A stretch of 64,000 nucleotides of DNA from NCBI RefSeq assembly GCF_009739905.1, contig NZ_CP034279.1, positions 310,001 to 374,000 on the forward strand, read 5' to 3'. The position numbers and the translations under genes were made by a program. The stretch is from Streptomyces ficellus. Lineage in GTDB: Bacteria; Actinomycetota; Actinomycetes; Streptomycetales; Streptomycetaceae. The notes under the pieces were generated by a model. That model was not told the origin of the DNA, searched no databases, and saw only the letters and a program-made list of their open reading frames with translations. Of the stretch, positions 55,188 through 64,000 are shown piece after piece. Numbering within the stretch: the stretch's first letter is position 1; each line of letters begins with the position of its first letter.

Positions 55188-55266
55188 CGAGGAGAACCGC
55201 AAGCCGAGCGTCGGCATCACCGTCACCGTCCCGTTCCGCAACGCCGAGGACGCGGAAGAGGACTGA
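55147..55266 (+). CDS. 39-aa candidate RiPP precursor peptide
   Basis: MQKDIIHNDPLAGDEENRKP is followed by SVGITVTVPF and an acidic end, RNAEDAEED. GAGAGGAG lies 6 nt before the ATG. There are no cysteines; prolines are at 10, 20 and 29, so cutting after Pro20 and Pro29 by the S9 enzyme would release SVGITVTVP. Val/Ile/Thr side chains are known methylation targets of B12 radical SAM enzymes (as in polytheonamide or bottromycin maturation). The gene starts inside the peptidase gene (41-bp overlap) and ends 64 bp before the radical SAM gene. Call rests on size, codon use and neighbours; no known precursor family was recognised. Confidence 0.75.
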   Translation: MQKDIIHNDPLAGDEENRKPSVGITVTVPFRNAEDAEED

Positions 55267-55330
55267 CCCCCGCCGGCCGGCCCGGCGGTGCACCGCCGGG
55301 CCGGCCGGTCCCCCATCCCGAGGAGCCGAC

Positions 55331-57268
55331 ATGCGTGTCCTGCTGGTCAACATGCCCTGGTCGCCCATCGACCTGCCGTCACTCGCCCTGGGAATCCTCA
55401 AACGGAGCGTGGACGAGCGCGTGCCCGGCGCCGAGGCCGAGGTCCTGCACGCCAATCTGGAATTCACCGACTGGATCACCGCCCGTACCGAGTTCACCGG
55501 CGACGATTACGAGTACTACGCCCTGTCGTCCTATTTCATGGGCTGCGGCGACTGGGTGTTCTCCTCCGCCCTCTATGACGATCCGCAATGGCGTGACGAG
55601 GAATTCACGAAGGTGATGCGCGGGAAACTCAAGAAGTCCCGCATGGCGATGACCCGCGCGCTGCACCGGGTGGTTCCCGAGTTCGTCGACGAGATCGCGC
55701 GGCGGATCGTGGCGTACGCCCCGGACGTCGTCGGGTTCACGTCCACCTTCCAGCAGAACACCGCGGCGCTCGCCGCCGCCCGCCGCGTCAAGCAGCTCGC
55801 CCCGCACATCGTCACCGTCATGGGCGGCGCCAACTGCGACGGGGCCCAGGGTGCGGCCGTGCACCGGAACTTCGCCTTCGTCGACCACGTCGTACGCGGC
55901 GAGGGCGAGGCCGCCTTCCCGGAGTTGCTGACCGCGCTGGCCGGCGGCCGGGACCTCGCCGGGGTGCCGGGTCTGTGCCACCGCGGCCCGGACGGGGAGA
56001 GCCTGGCCAACCCCATGGCCACCCGCCCGCTGCCGCCCGCCGCGATCCTGCCGCCCGACTACACCGGCTACTTCGAGCGCCTCGCGGCCTCCGTCGCCCG
56101 CAACTGGGTCGAGCCGAAGCTGGTCGTCGAGGGCGCCCGGGGCTGCTGGTGGGGCGAGAAGCACCACTGCACCTTCTGCGGGCTCAACGGCTCCTTCATG
56201 GAGTTCCGTTCCAAGAGCCCGGACACCTTCTACGAGGAGATCATGGAGCTGGCCCGCCGCCACCGGGTCCTGGACATGTACGTCGTCGACAACATCCTCG
56301 ACATGGGCTACCTCACGACCGTCCTGCCCCGGATCATCGACAGCGAGTACGACCTGCGGCTGCACATCGAGATCAAGGCCAACATGCGCCGGGCGCAGCT
56401 CCGTACGCTCGCCGAAGCGGGGATGATCTACGTCCAGCCGGGCATCGAGTCGCTCAACCACAAGGTGCTGGACCTGATGGACAAGGGCGTCAGCGGCTGC
56501 CAGAACGTCCGGATGCTGCGCGACGGCGCGGAGACCGGCCTGTCCGTGGCCTGGAACTACCTCCACGGCTTCCCCGGCGAGACCGCGGGCGACTACGAAC
56601 CGGTGATCGCCCAGATCCCGGCCCTGGAGCACCTCGACCCGCCGGTCGACCTGTCGGCCCGGATCGCCATCGAACGCTTCAGCCCCTACTTCGAGCGCCC
56701 CGAGCTCGGCTTCACCGGGCTGCGCCCCGAGGAGCACTACCGCTTCACCTACGACCTCCCCGAGGAGGAGCTGTACGACCTGGCGTACGTTTTCGAGGCC
56801 CCGGCCCGCGGCATCGGCGAGCCCACCGTCACGGCCCTGAACGACGCGCTGGCCGCCTGGAAGAAGCACCACGCCGACGCCCGGCTCACCCACGCCGACC
56901 TGGAGGACCGCATCGTCCTCGTCTCCCGCCGGCGGGCGTTCGCGTGGCGGACCCTGGAGCTGACCGACCCCTTCGAGCGGGCCGTCTTCCGGCTGCTCGA
57001 CCAGCCGCACACCCCCGCGGCCCTCACCCGCAAGGCCGCCGTCAAGGCACCCGGCGCGGCGCGCGACGAGGCCGCCGTCCAGCGCCTCCTCGACTCCTGG
57101 CTGGAGCTCGGGATCGTCTTCCGGGACGGCGGCCAGTACGTCCACCTCGCGCCGGCGGCCGTCAACGAGGACCTGCTGCGGCTGGACTTCATGCGCCACG
57201 CGCACGCGGCGCCCGCCCGCGAGGGGGCGCCGAACCCCGAGCAAGAGCCCGAGCCCGTTCACGTATGA
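55331..57268 (+). CDS. B12-binding radical SAM RiPP maturase (RiPP maturation radical SAM protein 1 type)
   Basis: 645 aa. N-terminal cobalamin-binding domain (MRVLLVNMPWSPIDLPSLAL, about 1-200, with GGANCDGAQGAAVHRNFAFV). The radical SAM motif is GARGCWWGEKHHCTFCGLNG: Cys272, Cys280 and Cys283, a Cx7Cx2C spacing typical of this family. The SAM/Fe-S core continues through VQPGIESLNHKVLDLMDKGV and LHGFPGETAGDYEPVI. The family methylates unreactive carbons in peptides. It lies 64 bp after the precursor gene and 25 bp before the DUF5825-like gene. The C-terminal 100 residues (AFRLLDQPHTPAAL-like region) look like a peptide-binding extension. Confidence 0.93.
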   Translation: MRVLLVNMPWSPIDLPSLALGILKRSVDERVPGAEAEVLHANLEFTDWITARTEFTGDDYEYYALSSYFMGCGDWVFSSALYDDPQWRDEEFTKVMRGKLKKSRMAMTRALHRVVPEFVDEIARRIVAYAPDVVGFTSTFQQNTAALAAARRVKQLAPHIVTVMGGANCDGAQGAAVHRNFAFVDHVVRGEGEAAFPELLTALAGGRDLAGVPGLCHRGPDGESLANPMATRPLPPAAILPPDYTGYFERLAASVARNWVEPKLVVEGARGCWWGEKHHCTFCGLNGSFMEFRSKSPDTFYEEIMELARRHRVLDMYVVDNILDMGYLTTVLPRIIDSEYDLRLHIEIKANMRRAQLRTLAEAGMIYVQPGIESLNHKVLDLMDKGVSGCQNVRMLRDGAETGLSVAWNYLHGFPGETAGDYEPVIAQIPALEHLDPPVDLSARIAIERFSPYFERPELGFTGLRPEEHYRFTYDLPEEELYDLAYVFEAPARGIGEPTVTALNDALAAWKKHHADARLTHADLEDRIVLVSRRRAFAWRTLELTDPFERAVFRLLDQPHTPAALTRKAAVKAPGAARDEAAVQRLLDSWLELGIVFRDGGQYVHLAPAAVNEDLLRLDFMRHAHAAPAREGAPNPEQEPEPVHV

Positions 57269-57293
57269 CCGCGTCCCGTGGAGGAGAGAGCCG

Positions 57294-57956
57294 ATGAGCA
57301 CCACCCTCGGTCCGCCCGCCGTCCTCGCCTGGCGGGACTACGACCCCGCCGCCTGCGAGCTGCCCGGCATGTACCTCGGCGAGATCGCCCTGCCGGGCCC
57401 GCCGGCGGGTGAGAGCGACCGGCTGTGGGGGCTCGGCGCCCGCCGGGTGCGGCTGCCGGACCCCGTCGACCTCTCCGGTGAGCCGGACCCCGGGCGGGCC
57501 GCGTCGGCCGTGGGCGCGCTGAGCCTGGTGCGGGATCTGACCGCCCGGGCCGTGCTCGTCGAGTGGGACCTGCGGCTCGACCCGGCGGACGGGGACGGCT
57601 GGCAGGCGCTCAGCCACCTCCAGCCGCCCCGGCGACTCGAGGGCCCGGCGGGGGCGGACGAGGCGCTGCGCTCCTGGCGGCGCGGGCACTACCTGTGCAA
57701 GTGCCTGTGGCGCAAGGGTCCCGGCTTCGTGCAGATCCGTGACCGGCGCTGGGGCGAGCTGCGCCGCTTCACCGCCGACGAACCGGAGTACGCGGAGGCC
57801 ATCGAGCGGCTCGCCCACGGGGCGCCGGCGGACTCGGTGCCCCGCGCCGTCCTCGACGACTTCCGCGGCGAGGCCCTCGTGCTGGACGTCGGGCCCCTCG
57901 CCTGGTGGCTGCCGTACCGGATCAGCCGCTGGCTCCAGGAGTCGATGACGATCTGA
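57294..57956 (+). CDS. DUF5825-like partner of the radical SAM maturase
   Basis: 220 aa. Starts MSTTLGPPAVLAWRDYDPAA after GAGGAGAGAG. A middle RSWRRGHYLCKCLWRKGPGF contains a CxC and a short basic stretch; the end VLDVGPLAWWLPYRISRWLQ is aromatic-rich. It has no membrane segment. I recognise this as the DUF5825 type that commonly follows the RiPP radical SAM methyltransferase in Streptomyces; its role may be precursor recognition or partner to the maturase. It closes the cluster. Confidence 0.8.
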   Translation: MSTTLGPPAVLAWRDYDPAACELPGMYLGEIALPGPPAGESDRLWGLGARRVRLPDPVDLSGEPDPGRAASAVGALSLVRDLTARAVLVEWDLRLDPADGDGWQALSHLQPPRRLEGPAGADEALRSWRRGHYLCKCLWRKGPGFVQIRDRRWGELRRFTADEPEYAEAIERLAHGAPADSVPRAVLDDFRGEALVLDVGPLAWWLPYRISRWLQESMTI

Positions 57957-58049
57957 CCGCGGACGACCGCACGCGAGGGAACCGGGGGTGGCGGCACGGA
58001 TGCGCGAGCCGGTTCGCGCATCCGGGTGAGCGTGCGCTCGCCGGGGGTC

Positions 58050-58385
58050 TCAGGCCAGTGGGTCGTGGCCCCAGTTCATCAGGGAGTGCCGCCACCTCGT
58101 GTCCCGTACGTCGCCCGAGGGCCGCTGCGCCAGGTGCCGGCGGACGTAGCCGACGACCTTGCGCATGTGCTGGTAGTCGTCGTCCGACAGGTCACCCTTC
58201 TTCGACCGCTGGATCTCCACGATCCGGCGGCCGGAGGCGTGCCCGGTGGACTCCGCCCCGTCCTTCCCGTGCTGCCCGGCGCTGTGCGACTCGTCCGACT
58301 CCAGCCACTTCTCCAGCCCGGCCGGTGTCATGTTCACCAGCTCCCGGAACTGCTCCCAGGTCTCCCGGCGCTCCTCGTCGTCCAC
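58050..58385 (-). CDS. DUF3140-domain protein
   Basis: 111 aa, GTG start (complement 58383-58385). Charged and helical: MDDEERRETWEQFRELVNMT, ESTGHASGRRIVEIQRSKKG and DDDYQHMRKVVGYVRRHLAQ, with a conserved-looking SGRRIV and SLMNWGHDP end. It lies 6 bp downstream of the DUF2945 gene, a common pair. Function unknown; suspected nucleic-acid binding because of charge pattern. Confidence 0.85.
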   Translation of the reverse strand: MDDEERRETWEQFRELVNMTPAGLEKWLESDESHSAGQHGKDGAESTGHASGRRIVEIQRSKKGDLSDDDYQHMRKVVGYVRRHLAQRPSGDVRDTRWRHSLMNWGHDPLA

Positions 58386-58391
58386 GCCGGC

Positions 58392-58619
58392 TCACTTCTT
58401 CTTCAGCGAGGACGGCTTGTGGACGGCGGACCTGCCGGACTTGGCGCTGCGCACCTGGTACTGCGGGTCGTCCGGGGAGGCGTCCACCGTGCGGCCCGCG
58501 GCCTCCGTGCGCTCGGTGATCTTCTTCTCCACCTCGCCCTCGGTCCGGCTGCCGTGGCTGCTCCAGGCCACCTTGTCGCCCTTCTTCAGCTTCTCGCCCT
58601 TACCGCGGTTCTTCGCCAT
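58392..58619 (-). CDS. DUF2945/HVA1-type small TUDOR-fold protein
   Basis: 75 aa, basic: MAKNRGKGEKLKKGDKVAWS followed by SHGSRTEGEVEKKITERTEA and YQVRSAKSGRSAVHKPSSLK. The VxW.SHG...G.V pattern is typical of DUF2945. It may bind nucleic acids or respond to stress. It pairs with the DUF3140 gene (6-bp gap). Confidence 0.88.
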   Translation of the reverse strand: MAKNRGKGEKLKKGDKVAWSSHGSRTEGEVEKKITERTEAAGRTVDASPDDPQYQVRSAKSGRSAVHKPSSLKKK

Positions 58620-58942
58620 GTCCGCGCTCCCTCTCGGAGTACTGGCGGCAGCGCCCTGCTGCCGCCCCTCCAGCGTGGAGGCATCTCCTCCGTCGCGCAG
58701 CTCACGGACGGGCGCGCGGGGGTCGCGGACCGGGGGTTCGCGGACCGGCCCTGATTCGGCCAGGGGGCGTGAATGCGCCTTCGGCCCGATTGCCCTTCTG
58801 ATGCCGCGTGAGTTAGCCTGCGGCGTATTTTGTCGGACGGCAATGGTTAAGTGTCGAAAGAATGGCGTGAGGCCGAACGGAGCCCCGGGTGTGGCTCGGT
58901 TCGGTCCATTCGTTGCGGCATCGATTCGGAACGAGGTTGGTC
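58620..58942. other. 323-bp spacer upstream of the hybrid kinase
   Basis: No gene is seen. The part at about 58780-58870 is AT-richer and likely holds the kinase promoter (a possible GTTAGC... GGCGTATTTT region), but no canonical -35/-10 pair could be chosen. Confidence 0.4.
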
Positions 58943-61900
58943 ATGGCTGAGACGGCGGTCGAAGGTTCCCGTACCGTGCCGCGGTCCCGGCCCTCTCGCG
59001 GGGGCGGCAAGGTGGGCGAGTCCGAGCTCCGGCAGTTGCTGGCCGGCCTCACGGCGGTGCGCGACGGGGACTTCGGCACCAGGCTTCCCGACGAGGAAGA
59101 CGGGCTGATCGGCGAGATCGCCACCGTCTTCAACGGCATGGTCGACCAGCTGTCGCTGTTCACCTCCGAGGTGACCCGGGTGGCGCGGGAGGTCGGCACC
59201 GAGGGCACCCTGGGCGGGCAGGCGGTGGTGCCCGGGGTGTCCGGCACCTGGGCCGACCTGACCGACTCGGTGAACGCCATGGCGGGCAACCTGACGACCC
59301 AGGTCCGCGACATCGCCCAGGTGGCGACCGCGGTGGCCAAGGGGGACCTGTCGCAGAAGATCGACGTCGACGCGCGGGGCGAGATCCTGGAGCTGAAGGA
59401 CACCGTCAACACGATGGTCGACCAGCTCTCCGCCTTCGCCGACGAGGTCACCCGCGTCGCCCGCGAGGTGGGCAGCGAAGGCCGGCTCGGCGGGCAGGCC
59501 GAGGTGCCCGGGGTCGGCGGTGTCTGGCGGGACCTGACCGACTCGGTGAACTTCATGGCCGGCAACCTCACCGACCAGGTCCGCAACATCGCACAGGTCA
59601 CGACGGCCGTCGCGCAGGGCGACCTCTCGCAGAAGATCACCGTCAACGCGCGCGGCGAGATCCTGGAGCTGAAGAACACCATCAACACGATGGTCGACCA
59701 GCTCTCCTCGTTCGCCGACGAGGTCACCCGCATGGCGCGCGAGGTGGGAACCGAGGGGATCCTCGGCGGGCAGGCGGACGTCAAGGGCGTCTCCGGTACG
59801 TGGCGGGACCTCACGGACTCCGTCAACTTCATGGCCGGCAACCTCACGGCCCAGGTGCGGTCGATCGCCCAGGTGGCGACCGCGGTGGCCAAGGGTGACC
59901 TCTCGCAGAAGATCACGGTCACGGCCCGCGGCGAGATCCTGGAGCTGAAGAACACCATCAACACGATGGTCGACCAGCTCTCCGCCTTCGCCGACGAGGT
60001 CACCCGCGTCGCCCGCGAGGTCGGCACCGAGGGCCGGCTCGGCGGCCAGGCGGACGTCAAGGGCGTCTCGGGCACCTGGAAGGACCTCACCGAGTCGGTG
60101 AACGTGATGGCCGACAACCTGACGGCACAGGTGCGGTCCATCGCCGAGGTGACCACCGCCGTGGCCCAGGGCGACCTGTCGCAGAAGATCCGGGTCGACG
60201 CGCGGGGCGAGATCCTGGAGCTGAAGGAGACCATCAACACGATGGTCGACCAGCTCTCCGCCTTCGCCGACGAGGTCACCCGCGTCGCCCGCGAGGTCGG
60301 CACCGAGGGCAATCTCGGCGGTCAGGCGACCGTCCGGGGCGTGTCGGGCACCTGGAAGGACCTGACCGACAACGTCAACGTCATGGCCTCCAACCTGACC
60401 GGCCAGGTGCGGTCGATCGCCCAGGTGGCGACCGCGGTGGCCAAGGGTGACCTCTCGCAGAAGATCACCGTCGAGGCCAAGGGCGAGGTCGCCGCACTCG
60501 CCGGGGTGATCAACACCATGGTGGACACGCTCTCGGCGTTCGCCGACGAGGTCACCCGTGTCGCCCGCGAGGTGGGCACCGAGGGCCAGCTCGGCGGGCA
60601 GGCGCGCGTGCCCAACGTGGCGGGCACCTGGAAGGACCTCACCGACAACGTCAACTCGATGGCGAACAACCTCACCAACCAGGTGCGCAACATCGCCCTC
60701 GTCACCACCGCCGTCGCCAACGGTGACCTGTCGAAGAAGATCGACGTCGACGCGCGCGGCGAGATCCTGGAGCTGAAGACCACCATCAACACCATGGTCG
60801 ACCAGCTCTCGGCGTTCGCCGCCGAGGTGACCCGGGTGGCGCGCGAGGTGGGCAGTGAGGGCCGGCTCGGCGGCCAGGCCGAGGTCGAGGGCGTGTCGGG
60901 CACGTGGAAGCGCCTGACGGAGAACGTCAACGAGCTGGCGGGCAACCTGACCCGGCAGGTCCGGGCCATCGCCGAGGTGGCGAGCGCGGTGGCCGAGGGC
61001 GACCTGACCCGCTCCATCACGGTCGACGCCTCCGGTGAGGTCGCCGAGCTGAAGGACAACATCAACTCCATGGTGGAGTCGCTGCGCGAGACGACCCTGG
61101 CCAACCAGGAACAGGACTGGCTCAAGTCCAACCTCGCCCGCATCTCCAGCCTGATGCAGGGCCACCGCGACCTGTCCGTGGTCGCGGAGCTGGTGATGGA
61201 CGAGCTGACCCCGCTGGTCTCCGCGCAGTACGGCGCCTTCTACCTCGCCGAGGAGGCCGGCGCGGGGACCGAGCTGACGCTCGTCGGTTCCTACGGCCAG
61301 CCGGCGGACTTCACCGGGCACGCCCGGTTCAAGCTGGGCGAGTCCCTGGTGGGGCAGGCCGCGCGCAGCCGGCGGACGATCGCCGTCGAGCAGGTGCCCG
61401 ACGACTACGTCAGCATCTCCTCCGGACTCGGCTCGTCCTGCCCGGCCAGCCTGATCGTGCTGCCGATCGTCGTCGAGGACCAGGTCCTCGGCGTCATCGA
61501 GCTGGCGTCGTTCGGGCCGTTCACCGCGGTGCACCGGGACTTCCTGGAGCAGTTGATGGAGACGCTGGGCGTCAACGTCAACACGATCGTCGCCAACGCC
61601 CGTACGGATGAACTTCTCGACGAGTCGCAGCGGCTGACGGCGGAGCTCCAGGCCCGTTCCGAGGAACTCCAGGTGCAGCAGGACGAGTTGCAGCGCTCCA
61701 ACGCGGAGCTGGAGGAGAAGGCCGCGCTGCTGGCCGCCCAGAACCGGGACATCGAGACGAAGAACCTGGAGATCGAGCAGGCCCGGCAGGAGCTGGAGGC
61801 GCGGGCGCAGCAGCTGTCCCTGGCCTCCAAGTACAAGTCGGAGTTCCTGGCCAACATGAGCCACGAGCTGCGCACCCCGCTGAACAGCCTGCTCATCCTC

Positions 61901-63520
61901 GCCCAGCTGCTGGCGCAGAACCCGACGCGCAACCTGACCCCGAAGCAGGTCGAGTACGCGGGCATCATCCACTCGGCGGGGTCCGACCTGCTGCAGCTCA
62001 TCAACGACATCCTCGACCTGTCCAAGGTCGAGGCGGGCAAGATGGACATCAACCCGGAGGTCGTGGCGCTGCGGCAGCTCCTCGACTACGTCGAGGCGAC
62101 GTTCCGGCCCATGACGACGCAGAAGAACCTCGAGTTCACCATCAGCACGGCCCCCGGTGTGGCCACCGACCTGCTCACCGACGACTCCCGGCTGCGGCAG
62201 GTGCTGCGCAACCTGCTGTCCAACGCGGTGAAGTTCACCGAGCGCGGCAGCGTCGAGCTGCGCATCGAGATGGCCGTGGAGAGCGAGCTGCCCGCCTCGG
62301 TCCACCGGGGCCTTCCGGTGATGGCGTTCCGCGTCAAGGACACCGGCATCGGCATCCCCGAGCAGCACCTGGAGGCGATCTTCGGTGCCTTCCAGCAGGC
62401 CGACGGGACCACCAGCCGCAAGTACGGCGGCACCGGCCTGGGGCTGTCCATCAGCCGCGAGATCGCGCATCTCCTCGGCGGCGCGGTGACCGCCGAGAGC
62501 GCGCAGGGCCGGGGAAGCACGTTCACCCTGTACCTGCCGGTGACGCGGGCCGACTGGGAGACCACCGGCTTCGCGGCCGGGCCCGCCCTGTTCGCGGCGG
62601 ACGAGACGCCCGATGCCGCGGTGAGCGTTCCGCCGGCCCGCCCCGCGCCCACGCCCCGGCAGAAGAGGCGGCTGCTGGTGGTGGAGGAGCGCAACAGGGG
62701 GCTGCTGTCCCTGGTCGCCGAGAGCGCGGTGGCCGATCTGACCGGCAACGGCGACCTGCCCAAGCGGTCGGCGGACATCGAGGTCATCACGGCGGTGGGG
62801 GCGCAGGAGGCGGCCGAGAGTCTGGCCGCCGGGCCGTTCCACTGCGTCGTGCTGGAACTCGACATGCCGAAGGACGCGGCCCTGCAGTTCCTGGACGCCA
62901 TGGACGGGGACGCGGCGGGGACGACCGTGCCGGTCCTGGCGCACAACAGCCGCCGGCTGGAACGGGCCCAGGAGGAGAAGCTCGAGTCCCGGGCGCACAC
63001 CCGGCCACTGGAGCTGATCTCCAGCCTCGACGAGCTCCGCGAGCGGATCGCCCTGCACCTGTCGGCGGAGGAACCGGGGGACGTCCTGCCGCTGGTACGG
63101 GCCGAGGAGACGCGCCGGCAGTCCTCCCAGCCGGTCGACGGCGCCCTCACCGGGCGTACGGTGCTGGTGGTGGACGACGACGCGCGCAACCTGTACGCCA
63201 TCAGCGGCATCCTGGAGCTGCACGGCATCGAGGTGCTGCACGCCGAGGACGGCCGCAAGGGCATCGAGGCGCTCAAGGAGCACCCCGAGACCGATCTGAT
63301 CCTGATGGACGTGATGATGCCGGAGATGGACGGTTACGCCGCCACCCTCGCGATCCGGGAGGACCCGGCGCACGCGCAGCTGCCCATCATCGCGGTGACG
63401 GCGAAGGCCATGCCGGGTGACCGGGAGAAGAGCCTGGCCTCGGGCGCCAGTGACTACGTGACCAAGCCGGTGGACGCCAACGACCTGATCGCCTGCATCC
63501 GGCGCTGGCTGTCCGCCTGA
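58943..63520 (+). CDS. Poly-HAMP soluble hybrid histidine kinase
   Basis: 1525 aa, no membrane segment. Residues about 66-710 are seven 92-residue HAMP repeats. GAF domain at about 735-880 ([20 protein letters not shown]). A coiled coil with Leu/Gln/Glu heptads follows (about 885-965). HisKA has the phospho-accepting His974 in [12 protein letters not shown]; the ATPase domain shows [20 protein letters not shown] and [12 protein letters not shown] first receiver-like part (about 1240-1370) lacks a clear full set of acidic residues; the final receiver has Asp1456 in [13 protein letters not shown] and Lys in YVTKPVDA. Similar poly-HAMP kinases (group III fungal, DctHK) sense osmotic stress. Start ATG 58943 follows GAGGTTGG. 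Next gene is an ANTAR protein, so the pair may form a pathway. Confidence 0.93.
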   Translation: MAETAVEGSRTVPRSRPSRGGGKVGESELRQLLAGLTAVRDGDFGTRLPDEEDGLIGEIATVFNGMVDQLSLFTSEVTRVAREVGTEGTLGGQAVVPGVSGTWADLTDSVNAMAGNLTTQVRDIAQVATAVAKGDLSQKIDVDARGEILELKDTVNTMVDQLSAFADEVTRVAREVGSEGRLGGQAEVPGVGGVWRDLTDSVNFMAGNLTDQVRNIAQVTTAVAQGDLSQKITVNARGEILELKNTINTMVDQLSSFADEVTRMAREVGTEGILGGQADVKGVSGTWRDLTDSVNFMAGNLTAQVRSIAQVATAVAKGDLSQKITVTARGEILELKNTINTMVDQLSAFADEVTRVAREVGTEGRLGGQADVKGVSGTWKDLTESVNVMADNLTAQVRSIAEVTTAVAQGDLSQKIRVDARGEILELKETINTMVDQLSAFADEVTRVAREVGTEGNLGGQATVRGVSGTWKDLTDNVNVMASNLTGQVRSIAQVATAVAKGDLSQKITVEAKGEVAALAGVINTMVDTLSAFADEVTRVAREVGTEGQLGGQARVPNVAGTWKDLTDNVNSMANNLTNQVRNIALVTTAVANGDLSKKIDVDARGEILELKTTINTMVDQLSAFAAEVTRVAREVGSEGRLGGQAEVEGVSGTWKRLTENVNELAGNLTRQVRAIAEVASAVAEGDLTRSITVDASGEVAELKDNINSMVESLRETTLANQEQDWLKSNLARISSLMQGHRDLSVVAELVMDELTPLVSAQYGAFYLAEEAGAGTELTLVGSYGQPADFTGHARFKLGESLVGQAARSRRTIAVEQVPDDYVSISSGLGSSCPASLIVLPIVVEDQVLGVIELASFGPFTAVHRDFLEQLMETLGVNVNTIVANARTDELLDESQRLTAELQARSEELQVQQDELQRSNAELEEKAALLAAQNRDIETKNLEIEQARQELEARAQQLSLASKYKSEFLANMSHELRTPLNSLLILAQLLAQNPTRNLTPKQVEYAGIIHSAGSDLLQLINDILDLSKVEAGKMDINPEVVALRQLLDYVEATFRPMTTQKNLEFTISTAPGVATDLLTDDSRLRQVLRNLLSNAVKFTERGSVELRIEMAVESELPASVHRGLPVMAFRVKDTGIGIPEQHLEAIFGAFQQADGTTSRKYGGTGLGLSISREIAHLLGGAVTAESAQGRGSTFTLYLPVTRADWETTGFAAGPALFAADETPDAAVSVPPARPAPTPRQKRRLLVVEERNRGLLSLVAESAVADLTGNGDLPKRSADIEVITAVGAQEAAESLAAGPFHCVVLELDMPKDAALQFLDAMDGDAAGTTVPVLAHNSRRLERAQEEKLESRAHTRPLELISSLDELRERIALHLSAEEPGDVLPLVRAEETRRQSSQPVDGALTGRTVLVVDDDARNLYAISGILELHGIEVLHAEDGRKGIEALKEHPETDLILMDVMMPEMDGYAATLAIREDPAHAQLPIIAVTAKAMPGDREKSLASGASDYVTKPVDANDLIACIRRWLSA
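59138..61069 (+). repeat. Seven 276-bp tandem coding repeats (HAMP)
   Basis: ATGGTCGACCAGCT or a close variant recurs at 59138, 59414, 59690, 59966, 60242, 60518 (ATGGTGGAC...) and 60794, then ATGGTGGAG at 61070, exactly 276 bp apart each time. Long blocks within the units are nearly identical DNA, most strongly in units 2 to 5. Confidence 0.92.
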
Positions 63521-63567
63521 GGCCCTCGTATCCCCCGTCCGTCGCCGACCGAGGAGTCAGCAGCACA

Positions 63568-64000
63568 GTGAGCACTCCTGAGCATTCCGGGCCCGCCACC
63601 GCCGGGTCGCCCGCCCCGGGTGACCCGGAGCCGCGGGTGCCGTCCCAGCTCCTGCCGGAGGACCAGCCGCTGCCGGAGGGCCGGTCCCTGCCGGATGAGG
63701 GGTCCTCCCCGGAGGAGGGGTCGGCGGTCGTGGCGGCGCGGGAGGCGACCGGGCTGGGCAGGCTGGCCGCGACCGTGGAGCGGCTGCGCGACGAGATCCG
63801 GTCCGCGCAGGCTGCGGCCGACGGCCGGGCCCTGATCGAACTGGCCAAGGGGGTCCTCGTCGAGCGGCTGCGCTGCGGGCCCACCGCGGCCGCCCACCAG
63901 CTCGCCGCACTGGCCGAGGAGTCGGGTGTCTCGCTGCTGGAGCTGGCGGCGGACATCGTCAACCAGGCGGCGCGGGACCACGTCACCGACATCGCGACCA
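63568..64000 (+). CDS. ANTAR-domain protein, 5' part
   Basis: Only 144 residues lie in the window; the gene continues to the right. After a Pro/Glu-rich start (about 60 residues), LRDEIRSAQAAADGRALIEL precedes AKGVLVERLRCGPTAAAHQL and AALAEESGVSLLELAADIV, the ANTAR RNA-binding helices (A..VLM...g.....A...L...a). GTG at 63568 has GAGGAG upstream. It probably binds paired hairpins in nascent RNA and is regulated by domains that follow. It starts 47 bp after the kinase and may be its output partner. Confidence 0.85.
   Translation, partial: MSTPEHSGPATAGSPAPGDPEPRVPSQLLPEDQPLPEGRSLPDEGSSPEEGSAVVAAREATGLGRLAATVERLRDEIRSAQAAADGRALIELAKGVLVERLRCGPTAAAHQLAALAEESGVSLLELAADIVNQAARDHVTDIAT

Noticed and set aside
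58847..63373. 1508-codon open frame antisense to the hybrid kinase
   Set aside because: It mirrors the HAMP DNA repeat and has a periodic HLG/DLV composition without motifs; a shadow of the kinase gene.

Overview
The window is a high-GC actinobacterial chromosome segment, almost certainly Streptomyces. Support comes from G/C-rich third codon positions, frequent GTG starts, ATGA/GTGA stop-start overlaps, and families typical of the genus: DUF6893-like and DUF3140/DUF2945 small proteins, a poly-HAMP hybrid kinase, secreted trypsin-like protease, ANTAR protein and spore-photoproduct-lyase-like protein. No rRNA, tRNA, IS element, integrase or CRISPR array was seen.

Region 1 (1-3.4 kb): the N-terminus of a Fur-family repressor diverges from katG (catalase-peroxidase), followed by a 12-bp perfect terminator hairpin and a small disordered protein.

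Region 2 (3.7-19.2 kb): a complete locus for a group 1h ('high-affinity', formerly group 5) [NiFe]-hydrogenase of the kind used to oxidise atmospheric H2. The order is hypX, small subunit, large subunit, NifU-like protein, DUF5947-like protein, DUF6084-like protein, an unrecognised 507-aa protein, maturation endopeptidase, a 37-aa membrane peptide, then hypA-B-F-C-D-E. Nearly all genes overlap or are closely spaced. Two small genes and a membrane protein lie convergent to it.

Region 3 (20.9-38.0 kb): a divergent catabolic region. The leftward operon encodes an unknown protein, a NuoF-like flavoprotein, a ferredoxin, an ADP-forming acyl-CoA synthetase, two near-duplicate acyl-CoA dehydrogenases, a frameshifted 3-hydroxyacyl-CoA dehydrogenase and a TetR regulator. 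The rightward operon encodes a Rieske mono-oxygenase, a PotDBCA-type ABC transporter, a flavin amine oxidase and an aldehyde dehydrogenase. Two palindromic operator-like sites sit exactly on the two divergent promoters. The set reads as uptake of a (poly)amine or quaternary amine, oxidation to an acid, CoA activation and partial beta-oxidation.

Region 4 (38.1-51.1 kb): mixed housekeeping and stress genes: cation/proton antiporter, two alpha/beta hydrolases, MarR, DUF4142, PRC-barrel, a UvrA-like tandem ABC ATPase with VOC and AraC genes, SPL-family radical SAM, PPOX-fold protein, a small membrane protein and a secreted trypsin-like protease.

Region 5 (51.9-58.0 kb): a compact RiPP-like cluster: MFS exporter, prolyl-oligopeptidase (S9), a 39-aa Cys-free precursor candidate, a B12-type radical SAM RiPP maturase of the RiPP maturation radical SAM protein 1 type, and a DUF5825-like partner. 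This is the best candidate for an undescribed system.

Region 6 (58.0-64.0 kb): DUF3140 and DUF2945 small proteins, a 1525-aa soluble hybrid histidine kinase with an exact 276-bp poly-HAMP repeat, and the start of an ANTAR-domain protein.
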